Under the pieces are notes generated by a model that saw only the letters and a program-made list of their open reading frames with translations, did no database searches and had not been told where the DNA came from. The position numbers were made by a program, and so were the translations under genes. From the NCBI GenBank assembly GCA_003667245.1, contig RCNN01000025.1, positions 97,812 through 161,811 of the forward strand: 64,000 nt of DNA, in the 5' to 3' direction. Below, piece after piece: positions 45,501-57,736 of this stretch; position 1 is the stretch's first letter; every line of letters begins with the position of its first letter. Source of the DNA: Heterostelium multicystogenum. Lineage: Eukaryota; Evosea; Eumycetozoa; Acytosteliales; Acytosteliaceae.

Positions 45501-45698
45501 AATTAATCCATATATCAGTCAGATAATCTAACAACTGTATACACTTCTACTTTTCCATTTCTTCTATCCATCAATCCATCATCATCATTATCTAAAACAA
45601 ATAGTTATTGTTTGGGCATTATCGGATCCCAAAAATAATTACAATTTATTGTATAATCAATTATTTTCTAAATAATCAACAATCGAATATCATTAAAA
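42538..45698. other. 3.2-kb AT-rich spacer
   Basis: The longest non-coding stretch in the window. Short ORFs (43133-43366, 43334-43516, 43659-43939) are biased and unsupported. It contains CA-rich sequence with a G-box-like 9-mer (42930-42938), AACAAC runs (44200-44232) and an AT repeat (45115-45133). A GC-richer string lies at about 44655-44685. No RNA gene recognised. Confidence 0.5.
42930..42938. promoter_or_regulatory. G-box-like CACCCACAC
   Basis: CACCCACAC in the run ACTCACACGCACCCACACAC, 0.4 kb downstream of the orphan gene at 41773. Tentative. Confidence 0.25.
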
Positions 45699-47175
45699 AT
45701 GTCTATGAAAATAATCATTGGTATATGTGCCATGGAGGAGAAGCTAGAGTATGTATTCAAGCATTTTGACCCAACATATAGTAGTTGCTAACATTTTAAA
45801 TCTCATCTAGCTCTGCTCCAATGAGAACATTCATCGAAAAACTAAGCAGATTCGAAGAACTAGAGATTAAGATATTTGACAAAGATACTATATTTTTAAG
45901 ATCCATTGAAGAGTGGCCAATCTGTGATGCTTTTCTTAGTTTTTATTCCACTGGATTTCCACTTGAAAAAGGTAATTTAATTTTCCAAAATTCAATATTC
46001 CAGTCCAATATCAATATTAATATTCCTCATTTAAATTAAATAGCTATTAAATATTCAGAATTAAGAAAGCCCTATGAAATAAACCATCTTAAATCACAGA
46101 GGCTTTTTGACTAATAGAAAGACATTTTATCAGATGCTCGAAAAGAACAATATTCCAACACCAAGAAAAATATATATCGTCCGTGAAGCAAATGAATCGA
46201 CAAAATATGTAGAGTGTGAAGATTACATTGAAGTATGTATATTTAGTTTTGATACAATGGATTCGAAATATTTATATCTTTTAATTTTAATAGTGCAATG
46301 GAGAGAGAATATATAAACCTTTTATTGAAAAGCCATTCGATGCTGAAGATCATAATATTAATATTTATTATCCAAAGTCACAAGGAGGTGGTTGTCGAAG
46401 ACTGTTCAGAAAAGTCGGAAATAACTCAAGTATTTACCTTCCAGAAAGTTTGTATTAATAACTACTAAATGTTCATTAAGTTTTATTGCCTAACATTAAC
46501 TTTGTCATTTTTGTCGGAACAGTCAATAATATAAGAACAAATGGATCTTATATTTACGAAGAATTCGTTACATTAGATGATGCAAAAAGATGTTAAAGTA
46601 TATTCCACACCAACTCTAGCTTATGCTGAGCTACGAAAATCACCATCTGTTGATGGACATGTTGAGAGAAATTGTAATGGAAAAGAAAAAAGAACTGAAA
46701 CTAAATTAAGTGGTATGTATTTTAAAACACATTCAACAACTGGTTCGTGCGGTACTAGTTTCATTAATATCATTCATCATCATACTCATCCTGAAAATAT
46801 TATTTGTTTTTAGAAATGGAATCAAGACATGCTATTCAAATCAATAGAATATTTAGACAATTTATATGTGGATTCGATATTCTAAGAACAAAAGGAGTTT
46901 CTTATATTTGCGATGTTAATGGTTGGTCAATGGTCAAAGGAAGATATCAGAATCACTTTTACGAAGAAGCCAGTAGGTACCTAAGGGATGTTTTAAAAAG
47001 TCAACTTGCCCTAGCAAACAGCAGCCTGAATTTTTCACCTGACACCGCCTCGACACAAAACTCTGCATCATCAATCGCAAACTCACTTTCATCCTCTTCA
47101 AACTCAATCTATAATTTCATCAATGGACAGACTTCCACAAATTTCCACCAACAACAAATAGTTCAAGAAATATAG
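45699..47175 (+). CDS. Vip1/PPIP5K-type inositol pyrophosphate kinase, kinase domain only
   Basis: PPIP5K (Vip1) phosphorylates IP6/5-IP7 at position 1 to make inositol pyrophosphates. Six exons: 45699-45748, 45811-45971, 46044-46232, 46294-46447, 46523-46712 and 46814-47175. Hallmarks in order: [136 protein letters not shown] and [16 protein letters not shown]. These cover the N-terminal pre-ATP-grasp and the ATP-grasp kinase. Known full-length PPIP5Ks continue into a histidine acid phosphatase domain. Here a Ser/Asn-rich tail and a stop follow at 47175, with no ORF in the next 740 bp. Extra bases near 46103 (T-run) and 46585 (A-run) break the frame; without them the length is 368 codons. 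Confidence 0.9.
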
Positions 47176-47918
47176 AAACCATCAACAAAACATGTATGTA
47201 CAAATTTTAAACAAATAATAATAAATAAAAAAAATTAAGAAGCATTTTTATTTAAATAAACAACATCATTTTAAAATTAATAATTATAATATTAATAATA
47301 ATAATAATAACAATTTATGCTTAATTCTGAAATGGCATTGTGCCATGTGTTACCACATGCACTTCGCCAATGTGGGTAGCACAGAGAATCACTACACCCA
47401 CACCAGTATTATCATATGACATGCTCCCAACATGTATAAAAAAATAACACTTTTAAATAGTGTGTGAGTGGGTCTGTTTAATATTTTTAATATATCCCCA
47501 AAGTGTATGTGTTCAAAGTTCCACTTAGATGTAGGTATAATTACATTCAGCTTGGCTGTAGAATTACTTAGTAAATACCACAAAGTCAATATTAAAGAAG
47601 TAAGGGGTTAGTTAACATGTATGCACATAGATGAACACCTGTGGTGATCTCGGTGTTGTTGTTTGATTAGATTGAGTTTTATATAAATACTCTATTATTT
47701 AATTTAATACTTAATTATATTTAATTATGGATGTGATTGATTGATGTGTATTGTTGTTAAATTTGCTATAACCATTGACTCACTTCACTTTGTTTACTTC
47801 CTTATATAAATCTATTCATTCCATTCCTTCACTTCCTCATCTCTTTTACTTTACTTTACATTACTTTACATTACTTTACTTTCAAGTACAATATAGTTAA
47901 ATACAAATAGAAAAACAA
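47176..47918. other. Spacer upstream of the B-box gene
   Basis: No phosphatase-like ORF or other gene. Bases 47330-47620 are less AT-rich and contain paired TGTGGGT (47371-47377) and CACCCACAC (47395-47403) strings. TTTACTTTACATT repeats lie near 47848-47880. Confidence 0.55.
47371..47403. promoter_or_regulatory. Paired G-box-like sites, inverted
   Basis: TGTGGGT and, 17 bases later, CACCCACAC form an inverted pair of G-box-like strings about 0.5 kb before the B-box gene. GBF-type binding is an inference. Confidence 0.35.
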
Positions 47919-49605
47919 ATGATGAACCTTTTTAATAAGAATGAAGACTGTGTTGTACACAAAAAAATAAAGTTCATTTGTTTCGACTGTAGCTTTTTAG
48001 CTTGCTCCCGATGTGTGACCAAACACAATAGCCACAAATGTTACCACATTGAAGACCTCAAAGAGAATCTCTCCATGAAATTGAGAAAGGCAGATCCTCA
48101 GAAGACAAGCCATAACTTCCTCCACCAGGAAATCGAAAGGCTGTGGACAGAGGTCAAGACCAACGTTACCACTAACTCGAGGATTGAAGGTAACTTAAGG
48201 GAAATTGCAACTCACTTTCGAAGGATGCACGAGTTACTTGTGGAGGAGGAACGCACGCTGAGTGAGCATATCAACCAGAGACAAACCGAGGTACTTCGAT
48301 CAGTGGAATCCCAAATTAGCCAGCTGAAATCATTAGTCAATATAGCCACTGTTCATGATAAGTTTATCGAGGCTAAATCTCCCAATAATAATAATGTCCA
48401 ACTCAAACCCGACGATAGTGATGAACATGATACCCAGACCGATACATGTTAGCTACTATCATGAGGTCCATCAACGACGCACAGACACTGGACCAACTTC
48501 TCAACAGCCATAAAAACTCCATTTTCCGTACCACTGAGCCATGCCAAGCTCAAGACGACATCAATCTGAAATTGTTGTGTTTGTTGAAGCTTCATACCGA
48601 GAAATTCCATGCCGATATCAAATGTCATTCAGCTGGTGTTCCTCAGGTGTTCGAAGAGTTCCACTTCACAACAAACAGAACTCAAGCTTTTGGAGTCCAA
48701 ATGAAAAAGTTGATAAGAGAATCGGTGTTTGTAAAACAAGGTGGTCCATTGGTATCCCTATCAAATCATATATCCTAACCTCCTACGGAACCCAAGGATC
48801 TTTGATCGACATCACTCATCCAATTAGCCATAGGGATAGATGCGCTGATATCACTGAGCCACTATGTCTCGAAGTAAATCTCCGTCGTACCTACAACTCA
48901 ATGGTCAAAGTCAATGATTCAATTTTAATATTTGCGATGCCAACCGATAGTGATAAGATAATTTATAAATACTCGATTGAGGAGAAATCCATTATAAAGA
49001 AGATCAAAATACCTTCAGAGTTTGGAGGTGGAGGTGTGTCTGTTTGCTACGACGGTAAAGAATACATCTATCTTGTAGCTGGTTGCACTGGGAATAATTA
49101 TTCTCAGAGGATCGATAGATACAACATTAAGGCCAACAGATTCGAAAAATTTATTAATCTACCGGAGCAGAATTACAATCATATTCTCACATTCATCCGT
49201 GGTGAACACCTTTACACCATTCCTATTCACAAACCCAAGATCTACAGACTACATTTGGATAAAAAAGAATATGATGAAGTCGTCGACCCAGCACAGGAAA
49301 GTATTTATGCAGCTTGCTTTGACGGCCATGATTACCTCTACTACCACACAAAGGATATGAAGTTTTTCAGACTCAACTTGGGCACCAATGCAGTAGCTCC
49401 ACTGACCGAATTGGGTGTTGTTTTCCCTAATGTCTTCAAAATGGTCTACCATGAGAATAAAAACTATGGTAGTGCCTACATCTATCTCTTCGGAGGCTCT
49501 AGCATTGGCAACTATATCTACTCTGTTCGAGATAACTACTGGACTAAAATCTTCAAGGAAGACTCTCAAGACAGGGTGATGTATGGTGCGATTTTAATTC
49601 CTTAG
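47919..49605 (+). CDS. B-box zinc-finger protein with C-terminal kelch-like repeats
   Basis: The N-terminal B-box (residues about 9-45) shows C-x2-H, CFDC, CSRC and HNSHKCYHIED, enough zinc ligands for a B-box type fold. A coiled-coil region follows (HQEIERLWTEVK to SQISQLKSLV). The C-terminal ~270 residues form kelch-like beta-propeller repeats: GVSVCYDGKEYIYLVAGC, RIDRYNIKANRFEKFINLP, CFDGHDYLYYHTKD and AYIYLFGGSS...IYSVRDNYW. This B-box plus propeller layout is common in dictyostelids. The frame changes near 48440 and again around 48730-48760; the three ORFs overlap and the domains remain in order, so a single gene is likely. Function is probably protein-protein interaction; no RING finger is visible. 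Confidence 0.78.
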
Positions 49606-50220
49606 ACATAAATAGTTGAATTCCATATATTACTGACATTTTTAACCAATATTAGTTGTGTCTAATAACATTATACAAATAAATAAACATTTTAACGACT
49701 TCTAACTGACTAAGTTCCTTCTTCATAGCTTAAGAGAAAGAATTTGTATAATGTTGACCAGATCCAACTGGGAGATCATTATGAATTCTAAATGTGACTA
49801 CCAAGGATAGTACTTATAGGTGACCCTTCTTTGGTCTTGAATCCATAATATCCAATGGAATCATTTACTATATGTATAAATCGTTTTAGTTAGGCCCAGT
49901 TCATTTTCTTTGTTAAGAGTTACATCATTTAACTATAGAATCTTTTTGTCTTTGTTTGGAATATCTAATACTTACTTGGATTAGAAGATAAAATGAAAGA
50001 AATCGAACAACTTAATAATAGAAATATTATTTGTATATATTTAGAATAAATATTCATTGTGAAAAGTTTTATTTTAGTCTACTATAATATATTATAATAC
50101 CAAAAGTATAAAGGAAAAGAAGAAAACTATTTATTTGATCAAAAAGTTAGATTTAATATTTGTACTAATAATAGGAATGTTTTTCAACTTGTATGAAATT
50201 CAAATACTACAAGGATTTAT
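49606..50220. other. AT-rich spacer, convergent B-box and PKS genes
   Basis: Nothing recognisable. Both flanking genes end here, so it holds two 3' ends. Confidence 0.55.
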
Positions 50221-53200
50221 TTAACTTTTGAATTGGTTAATTTTAGTAACAAGCTCCTTAATTGTAAGTGATGGTATTTCTGACAATCGGAAAAGATCTT
50301 TTTCAAAAGAATCCAAATACACTTTAACTTGAACGGTAATCAGAGAATCTACACCAAAATCTTTAAGTCTGGTTTCAGTATTGAGTTTCTCTTTAGATAT
50401 TGAGAGTAATTTAGAGAATGTTTCAATCATAATCTCGGTGAGATCTATGTTTGAATCTAAATTCGAATTTTTCTGACCAGATTCATCGGTATTGAGATGA
50501 TTGATTGATTGTCTCATATGTGGGTGGTAAGCACTAAAAATAGAGTTGGAAAGATTTGAGGTAATTGTGATATTATAAGACTTCTGAGAGATGATCGCTT
50601 CAAGACAACCAAAGAACTTTGGAAGTGGTAGTGGCTCTGCTCCTCTGTTGGTGAAAAATTCAATTCTTCCAATATGGTCAGCAACAAGTCCTTCTCCTAA
50701 AATTGCTCCCCAAATAATTGATTTTGTGAACAATCCTAGTTCCTTAGTTCTGTATTGACTGAGTGCATCCAATGCAAGACTAGCTGAATTATATGCTGGT
50801 TGAGATGCTTCGCCAGATAAACGGAGATTGATGAGAATAATATGAATTGATTGATTGGAAGTTTCAATTCAATTGATATTTCATGAAGATTGAATGCTCC
50901 TCTTACTTTAGGGTCATGGACAGTCTTTATGTTTTCAGGTGTCATCTCATTGATTGATAGGGATTCAAGAATTACAGCAAGATGGAATATTGATTCTATT
51001 GGAGGATACTTCTCAACACATGTTTCAATTAAATGTTTGAGTTGTTGTTTGTTTGAAACATCGACTTGGTAAAAGTGAATCTTCTTTGATTTGATTGAAT
51101 TATAGACTTTTCTGAATCTAGAGTTCATTGGAGATTTTGTAAAAATAATAATGTCTGAAGCATCTGTATGTTCTGCAAGCCATGGAACTAATTCAAGTGC
51201 AATACCATTCTGTCCAGTTATCAAAATACTATTCTTGATGTTCATCGTATAATTGATCTTTGGTATTTTTGATGTTTTCTTTGATTCCAAAAGTGGTTTG
51301 AAAATATCTTTTTCAATATTAGAAAGATCAACTACCAATTTACCAATGTGGGTTCTCTCTTTCATTGATTTGATTGCTTCTTTGGATTCTTTGACATCAA
51401 ACACCTTGATTGGAGTTAATTTCAAATTTCCAGCTACTATTTCTTTTAACATATATTCCTGGGATATAGCAGCGAATGGCCGACGATGAACAGACAAGTA
51501 TTGATAGTCAACTGGAGTGTAGGATATATCATATTTGAATGAACCATAATCAAGTGGTTCATTATTGTAAATATGTGTGAGAGATATGTCAGCAATTCTT
51601 CCCCATGGTGCCATTACTTTGAAGTTAGCTGGCATAAATTCTACTGAGAGTGAATTAATCAAGACATTAACTTGATTTCCTTGTTTCTTGATTTTTTTGA
51701 CAAAACGGGTTGTATGTGAATCGAATACATCAATCAAGATGTCAGAATAGTTGGCTCTGAGATATTCTATCTTTTCTTTTGAGCCGGCAGTTGCATAGAC
51801 TTTCTGGCATTTCATCCATCTCAATAAGTTGAGAGCAGCAAGTCCAAAACCACCGGTCGCACCATGAATTAATACTATTTCCTTTTCTGGATTCAAATGA
51901 CAGATTTCTACTAAACAATGATAAGCTGTTCCAAATACAGCAATAAAGGAAGCAGCTTCATTGAATGATATTTCTTTTGGTTTGATAATCACATCATCTT
52001 CTCTTAAGATAGAGTATGATGTAAATGTGCTATTCATTCCAGAACAAACAACTTCATCCCCAACCTTAATTTTGGTGACAGCACTTCCAACTCGAGAAAT
52101 GACTCCAGCTCCTTCCAAACCATATGGTGGATGATAGAAATCACCAGAGGCCATAAAATCTGATGTAAGCATTTGACGGTGGAATAAGTAGTCTTTAAAG
52201 TTTAAACCAGCTGCTTTCATTTGGACTTCGACTTGCTTTGGTAGTAAATCCATTTTGTTTGACAATTTATATTCCAAATTCAAATTCAGTTTGCATTTCA
52301 GATTATCTGGATTCTTTTCATATACAACTGATGTTTCTTGAAGATCATCTGCAATTTTTATCATTCTTGGGACTTTGACTTCATTATTGATGATCTTGTA
52401 ATTGAATTCATTAAATGAATGTTCATTGTGAGATATCAGGAATATGAACTTGATATTGTTTTCATTCAAGTCAGTATCAATATCAATATGACATAACTTC
52501 AACTCTCTATGATCTATCCATGCAGTTCGGATGACACCTCCAATTGAATTTGAAAGATAATTTGTTGATTCACAGTTTCTAGTCACAGCAGTAATCAACG
52601 GTTGATCCTTCTGATATGTGAAGATTTGGAGAAGTTGTGTGAAATTAAACAATGTATCTTGATAGTTATCTATAGTAAGTTGGTCAACTGAACAAAGGAA
52701 TAGTATTTCTTGTGATTCTCTGAGTATTGCTGTAGATTCTTCAATATCCTTTGAATGAATGATTTGTATTGATTCTTTTGTATAGTTTTCAAATATGTCA
52801 ATTGGTATTGATTGATTTTCATTGACAATTAATGATAACTTCCTGACTTCATTGATAGGATGAATTTCTAGAGTAACTTTTTGTGAGGCAATAATAAATA
52901 GATGTCCTTCATCTGTTAGCACCTGATTTCCATGTTCATCATTTAATCCAATTGCTCTGGAATTATAATATCCATGATCTATTGAAAGTAATTCCAACCA
53001 TTGTTCTGCTTTGAGAGCATAATGATCACGAATATCATCATCAAAATTCCAGATTGTTTTGAATCCACCAAAAGTAATATCAGCAAAAGTTGTTTTATAA
53101 TTGAGTTCAATAAACAATAGCCATCCATTTGGTTTGAGTACTCTGTTTATATTATTCAATGCAAGAACAATATCTTTAGCCACATGAATCACCATCGCCA

Positions 53201-56200
53201 TTAAAACCATATCATATGAAGCTTTTAATACTCCTTGATCAATCAAATCCTTTTCCAAATCCAAAACCATAAATCTTATCTTTAAGTTTGATTTGAACTT
53301 GAATTGGTTTGTTAATTTCTCTTTCATTGGCGAAGTGAAATATGATGAAACATCACTAAAAGTATAAATGACTTCCACATCATTTTCGTCTTTGAGCATT
53401 TCGTCCAGTTGTGGAATCAAAACATTTGTTAAAGTTCCTACTCCACCACCAATTTCCAGAATTCTAATGACTTTCTTTTCTTTTTGTTTACGAATTGATC
53501 GATGACGTTTAACGAGTTCTGAAATAGCTGATGAAGCCAGATGTGATGTTTGCTTATAATAGTAAATCATGGGTGGAGTATCATATAGTTTTGGAATGCT
53601 ACCATCTCGGAATAAATGTTCACCATAAGCATCATTTCCCAATAATGTTTGAGTTATTAACTTGATCATCGAATCAACAATTAGTGAATATTGATTTATA
53701 AAAGGATCTGATAATTGGGGTTGAGTAATAAATTCTTTGGCCTCTTGGAATATTTCAACCACTCTGTTGAATAGCTTTATGTTTGAATCAGTTCTGATTA
53801 ACTTGAGTCTATCAAATGATTCTTGAGCTGGTCTGCTAAGAACTTCATTGATATTAAATGATGGAATATCAGTGCAGAATCTTTGATACAAAATATTGAT
53901 TAAATCATTCGAATATTCTTTGATCTTAAGTGCATCAGCAGATTCTTTCAAAAGAGGAATGGTTGAAATTTCATAAGTAGCAGGTAAACATGAGTCTTTT
54001 GTTTGGTAGATATAGGTATAGAGCTCTTCCTCTGGGAATTTGATTTTTTTCATCTTCATTCTTTCAGTTGCAACTGCTATAAATCTTTCCATTTCCAAGA
54101 TAACTTTACCATCTGGCATCACCAATTGACAACTTCCAACATAATGATAGTTATCACTACCTATTAGTGTTGATAAAAGATAAAGTTCATCAGGAGTATT
54201 GCTCTCAAGCTCTTTCAAGTTTTGAGAGTTGATTGTCATCTCTCGGATTGATTTGAAAATAAATTGTCTTCTTTCTTCAATCAAACCAAATAATCCTTGA
54301 GCACAATTGTCAAGTAAAGTTGCATTGAGTATATGTGATGGAAAATTGTTGGTAGATTTTACAGAGAGAGTGGCAAATGTGGATTTCTCACCAACGGAAA
54401 TAGATTTGATGTGTTGGAATGAAGGACCATACTTCAATCCAAGTCTCACTGTCTTCTTGTAGAAATCTTCTTGAGTGTATGTTGTTAGATTGCATTGATT
54501 CTTGAAAGCATCAATATCAACAGTTGGGATTGTTTCTGGAGGTGTAAGTGATACAGTTGATTTTGCTGTATTTAACCACTCTTCAGTTGTATTCTCGCAC
54601 TCTTTATTCTTGTTGAAGAATAGAAGCTTGTATTCATTTTTAGAAAGGTTTTCGATTACAGTTTGAAGCTTCTGTGAGTATTCAGATTCATTCAAAAAGA
54701 ATGGAGAGATGAAATCAAGTGTATTAATTTCTATATCCATTTCTTGAGATTTGAATGCTTCAATTATTGCATCGATGTAACCAGCACCGGGGAACAATGG
54801 TTTGTTCTTAACTTGATGATCCTTGAGGTATTTGAATGGATCTCGGTTGATATCAATATCTGAAATATAAACAAGTAGTCCATTACCCGGTTGCTTATGT
54901 CCAAGAAGAGATATCGAGGGACCATTTAATCTCCTATTCTTATAGAAATGTGATTCTCTCCAGAATAAATCATTATCCCATTGGTATCTTGGAAGATTGG
55001 ACGTTTTTTCTCTCCATTCTTGATCTATAATATCAAGAGTAGAAAATTGAGTGTGGAAATTGATATTGACACCAAAACAATGTAGTGATGCAAGTGATGT
55101 TCTGTACAAAGTTAATTCATCTTTGTTTCTTTGAAGTGGTGATACTACTTTGGCTTGTGGAATAGTTTGGAGAATAAGATTTGCAAGGGTAGGATGTGGA
55201 GAGATTTCAATGAATACATAATCTTCGAAATTTTTGATGTCAGCATTCATAGTGTTAAGTGCTTTTTGGAACAACACTGGTTTTCTAATGTTATGATATA
55301 GATATCTTGCATCCATTCCATCAGTTTTTAAATCACCAATTACAGTTGAGTACCATGGAATAAATGATTTCTGTGATGGGAATTCACCAAGAGCATCAAT
55401 TATCTTTGATTTAATTTGTTTTTGATGTGTTGAATGGAATGAACAAGGTGTCCTGAGGAATGTATTGAAAATATCATTGGTTTTCAACTCTTTTGATAGT
55501 TCATTCAAATCTCCCTCTGATCCGGTGATGACAATTGATTCTGATGAATTATAACAAGCAATCTCGAGTCTTGGATATTTATTTTGATAATTAGATTGGT
55601 AGTTTGTTGAACTCATTCCAACAACCAACATTCTTCCAGTTCCAATTGTTTCATTTTGGTATAAAGCTCTGAAATGAACGATCTTTATGGCATCTGATAA
55701 TGTTATGTTTCCTGATATATATGCAGATGTGATATCTCCAAAACTTTTAATTTATAATGTTAATAGCTTTTAGTACTTTGTTCAAAATATTAGGCAAACA
55801 TACCTATGACCAATCACGACAGATGGTTGAAGTCCCCATGATCTATAGAGTTGGAACAATCCAACTTGGAACAAGAATAGTGAAGGCTGAGCAATGATTG
55901 GATGGTGAATGTCATTGGAGTCTTTGGTTAACTCTAACATCTTTTGAATGATACTGTATCCAGTGTATTCTTTGAACATTGAATCCAATTTGTCTACAGT
56001 TGATCTATAAACTTGTTCAGAGTTGTAGAGTTGCATTCCCATTTGATTCCATTGTGGTCCTTGTCCACAAAACACAAATATCAATTTCTTGTCAGTGCTA
56101 TCTCTGTTTGGGAGAACAGCTTTGACGACATTGCTGGCCTCATTGAATTCTCTCCAATCCTTTGCTATGATCACTCTTCTTGTCGAATGATGTGATTTTG

Positions 56201-57736
56201 TCAAGGATTGATAGAGTGCAAACTCTTTCAAACTAATCCTCTCTTGGTGTGATTGAATTGATTCAATATACTTGTTGATAGAATATTCACAGTTTCCACT
56301 GATGGGAATCAACAAACTTTTGGAGATTTCATGGTTACTTTTTCTGAAGATATTAATAAAAAAGTTTTAGAAATCTTATTGTTGTGATCTGTTTATGATT
56401 GTTTGCCAACTTACATTGCACTACTTTTGATACCTTGATATTCTTGCAATACAATATGGGAATTGGCTCCTCCAATTCCAAAAGAATTAATACTCATCAG
56501 AATCAATCTATCATTTGGTAGATCTTCAACTTTGGTGATGACTTGGATGTTTGATTGTTTGAAAGGAATATTGGGATTAAGAGTTGTCAAATTGATGTTT
56601 GGAACCAACTTTCGATTCTTTAACATCAATGATACTTTGATGAGTGATGCAATACCAGCTGCACTTTCAAGATGACCAATGTTTGATTTGACAGATCCAA
56701 TCTTTAAAGGTCTCTCAGGTGAATGGTTTGCAGCAAATACATCGGCCAAAGCTTTCACTTCGATTGGATCACCAACTACAGTACCGGTTGCATGAGCTTC
56801 AACATAATAGATATCAGATGGATCAATATTTGATCTTTTCAAGGCCATCTTGATATTCTCAGATTGTGTTTGGCTGGATGGTGTTGACATTGTATCCTTG
56901 TTGCAATGTCCATCAGCATTGGTGTTTCTCCCTTTGACAACTGCATAAATTCGGTCACCATCTCTTTCTGCAAGTGATAATCTTTTCAAAATAACAACAC
57001 CACAACCTTCAGAACGAGTGAAACCTTTTCCATCAGCATCAAATGATCGACAATGGCTGTTCAAAACACCAAGAGAACTATAGGCAATTGATGATTCAAT
57101 ATCAAATAGAGCATTGATTCCTGATGAAATAGCAACATCACATTGACCACTTTGAATATGTTGGATGGCAAGGTCAGTTGTGAATAAAGATGATGAACAT
57201 GCAGAGTCAATACACATTGATGGCCCTCTGAAGTCAAAGCAATAGGAGATTCTATTTGCCATCGTTGAATGGGTAAAGGAATCAGACAAGGTATTTGGTA
57301 TTGGATCAAGATATGAACTACTTGACTGGAGTTGGGTATATCCAACATTACATACACCAACAAAAACACCGGTATTCGAACCTCGCAATGACTTGGAAGG
57401 AATCTGAGCATCTTCCAAGGCTTCATAGGTCACAGTCAGCAACATTCTTTCTTGTGGATCAATTCCATTTGCATCCTTTGGAGACATTCCAAAAAACAAT
57501 GGATCGAACTTCTTCCACTCATCCAACTCCAACAAACCAGCAGTCTCATTTGAGATGAGATTGTGTTTGTGGAAGGAATCAGGCCATCTTTCACTTGGAA
57601 CTTTTACAATTCCATCAAAGGAATTCAATAAATTGTTCCAAAAACTCTCGGGGGTCGAGGACTTTCCTGGCAGACGCAATCCAATACCAACAATAGCAAC
57701 TTCATTGTTTTCAAATGAATTAAAATTAGAAATCAT
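50221..57736 (-). CDS. Iterative type I polyketide synthase (KS-AT-DH-MT-ER-KR-ACP)
   Basis: A highly reducing PKS of the large dictyostelid family, about 2461 aa. Exons are 56415-57736, 55804-56343 and 50221-55743. KS: DSACSSSL (Cys ~180), EAHATGT (His ~313), KSNIGHLES (His ~357). AT: FCGQGPQWNQMG and GHSFGD, the active Ser being split by intron 2. DH: KDHQVKNKPLFPGAGYID (His ~929) and LLDNCAQ (Asp ~1099). C-methyltransferase: ILEIGGGVGTL (~1381). ER: HGATGGFGLAAL (~1913). KR: TGQNG (~2129) with FSSIS and the QPAYNSAS Tyr. ACP: FGVDSLITVQ (~2417), the phosphopantetheine Ser. No thioesterase, reductase or chalcone-synthase (Steely-type) domain follows. One base is missing near 50822, where the frame changes just before GEASQPAYN. 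All catalytic residues I can see are intact, so an active enzyme making a methylated, reduced polyketide is expected; the product is unknown. Confidence 0.95.
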
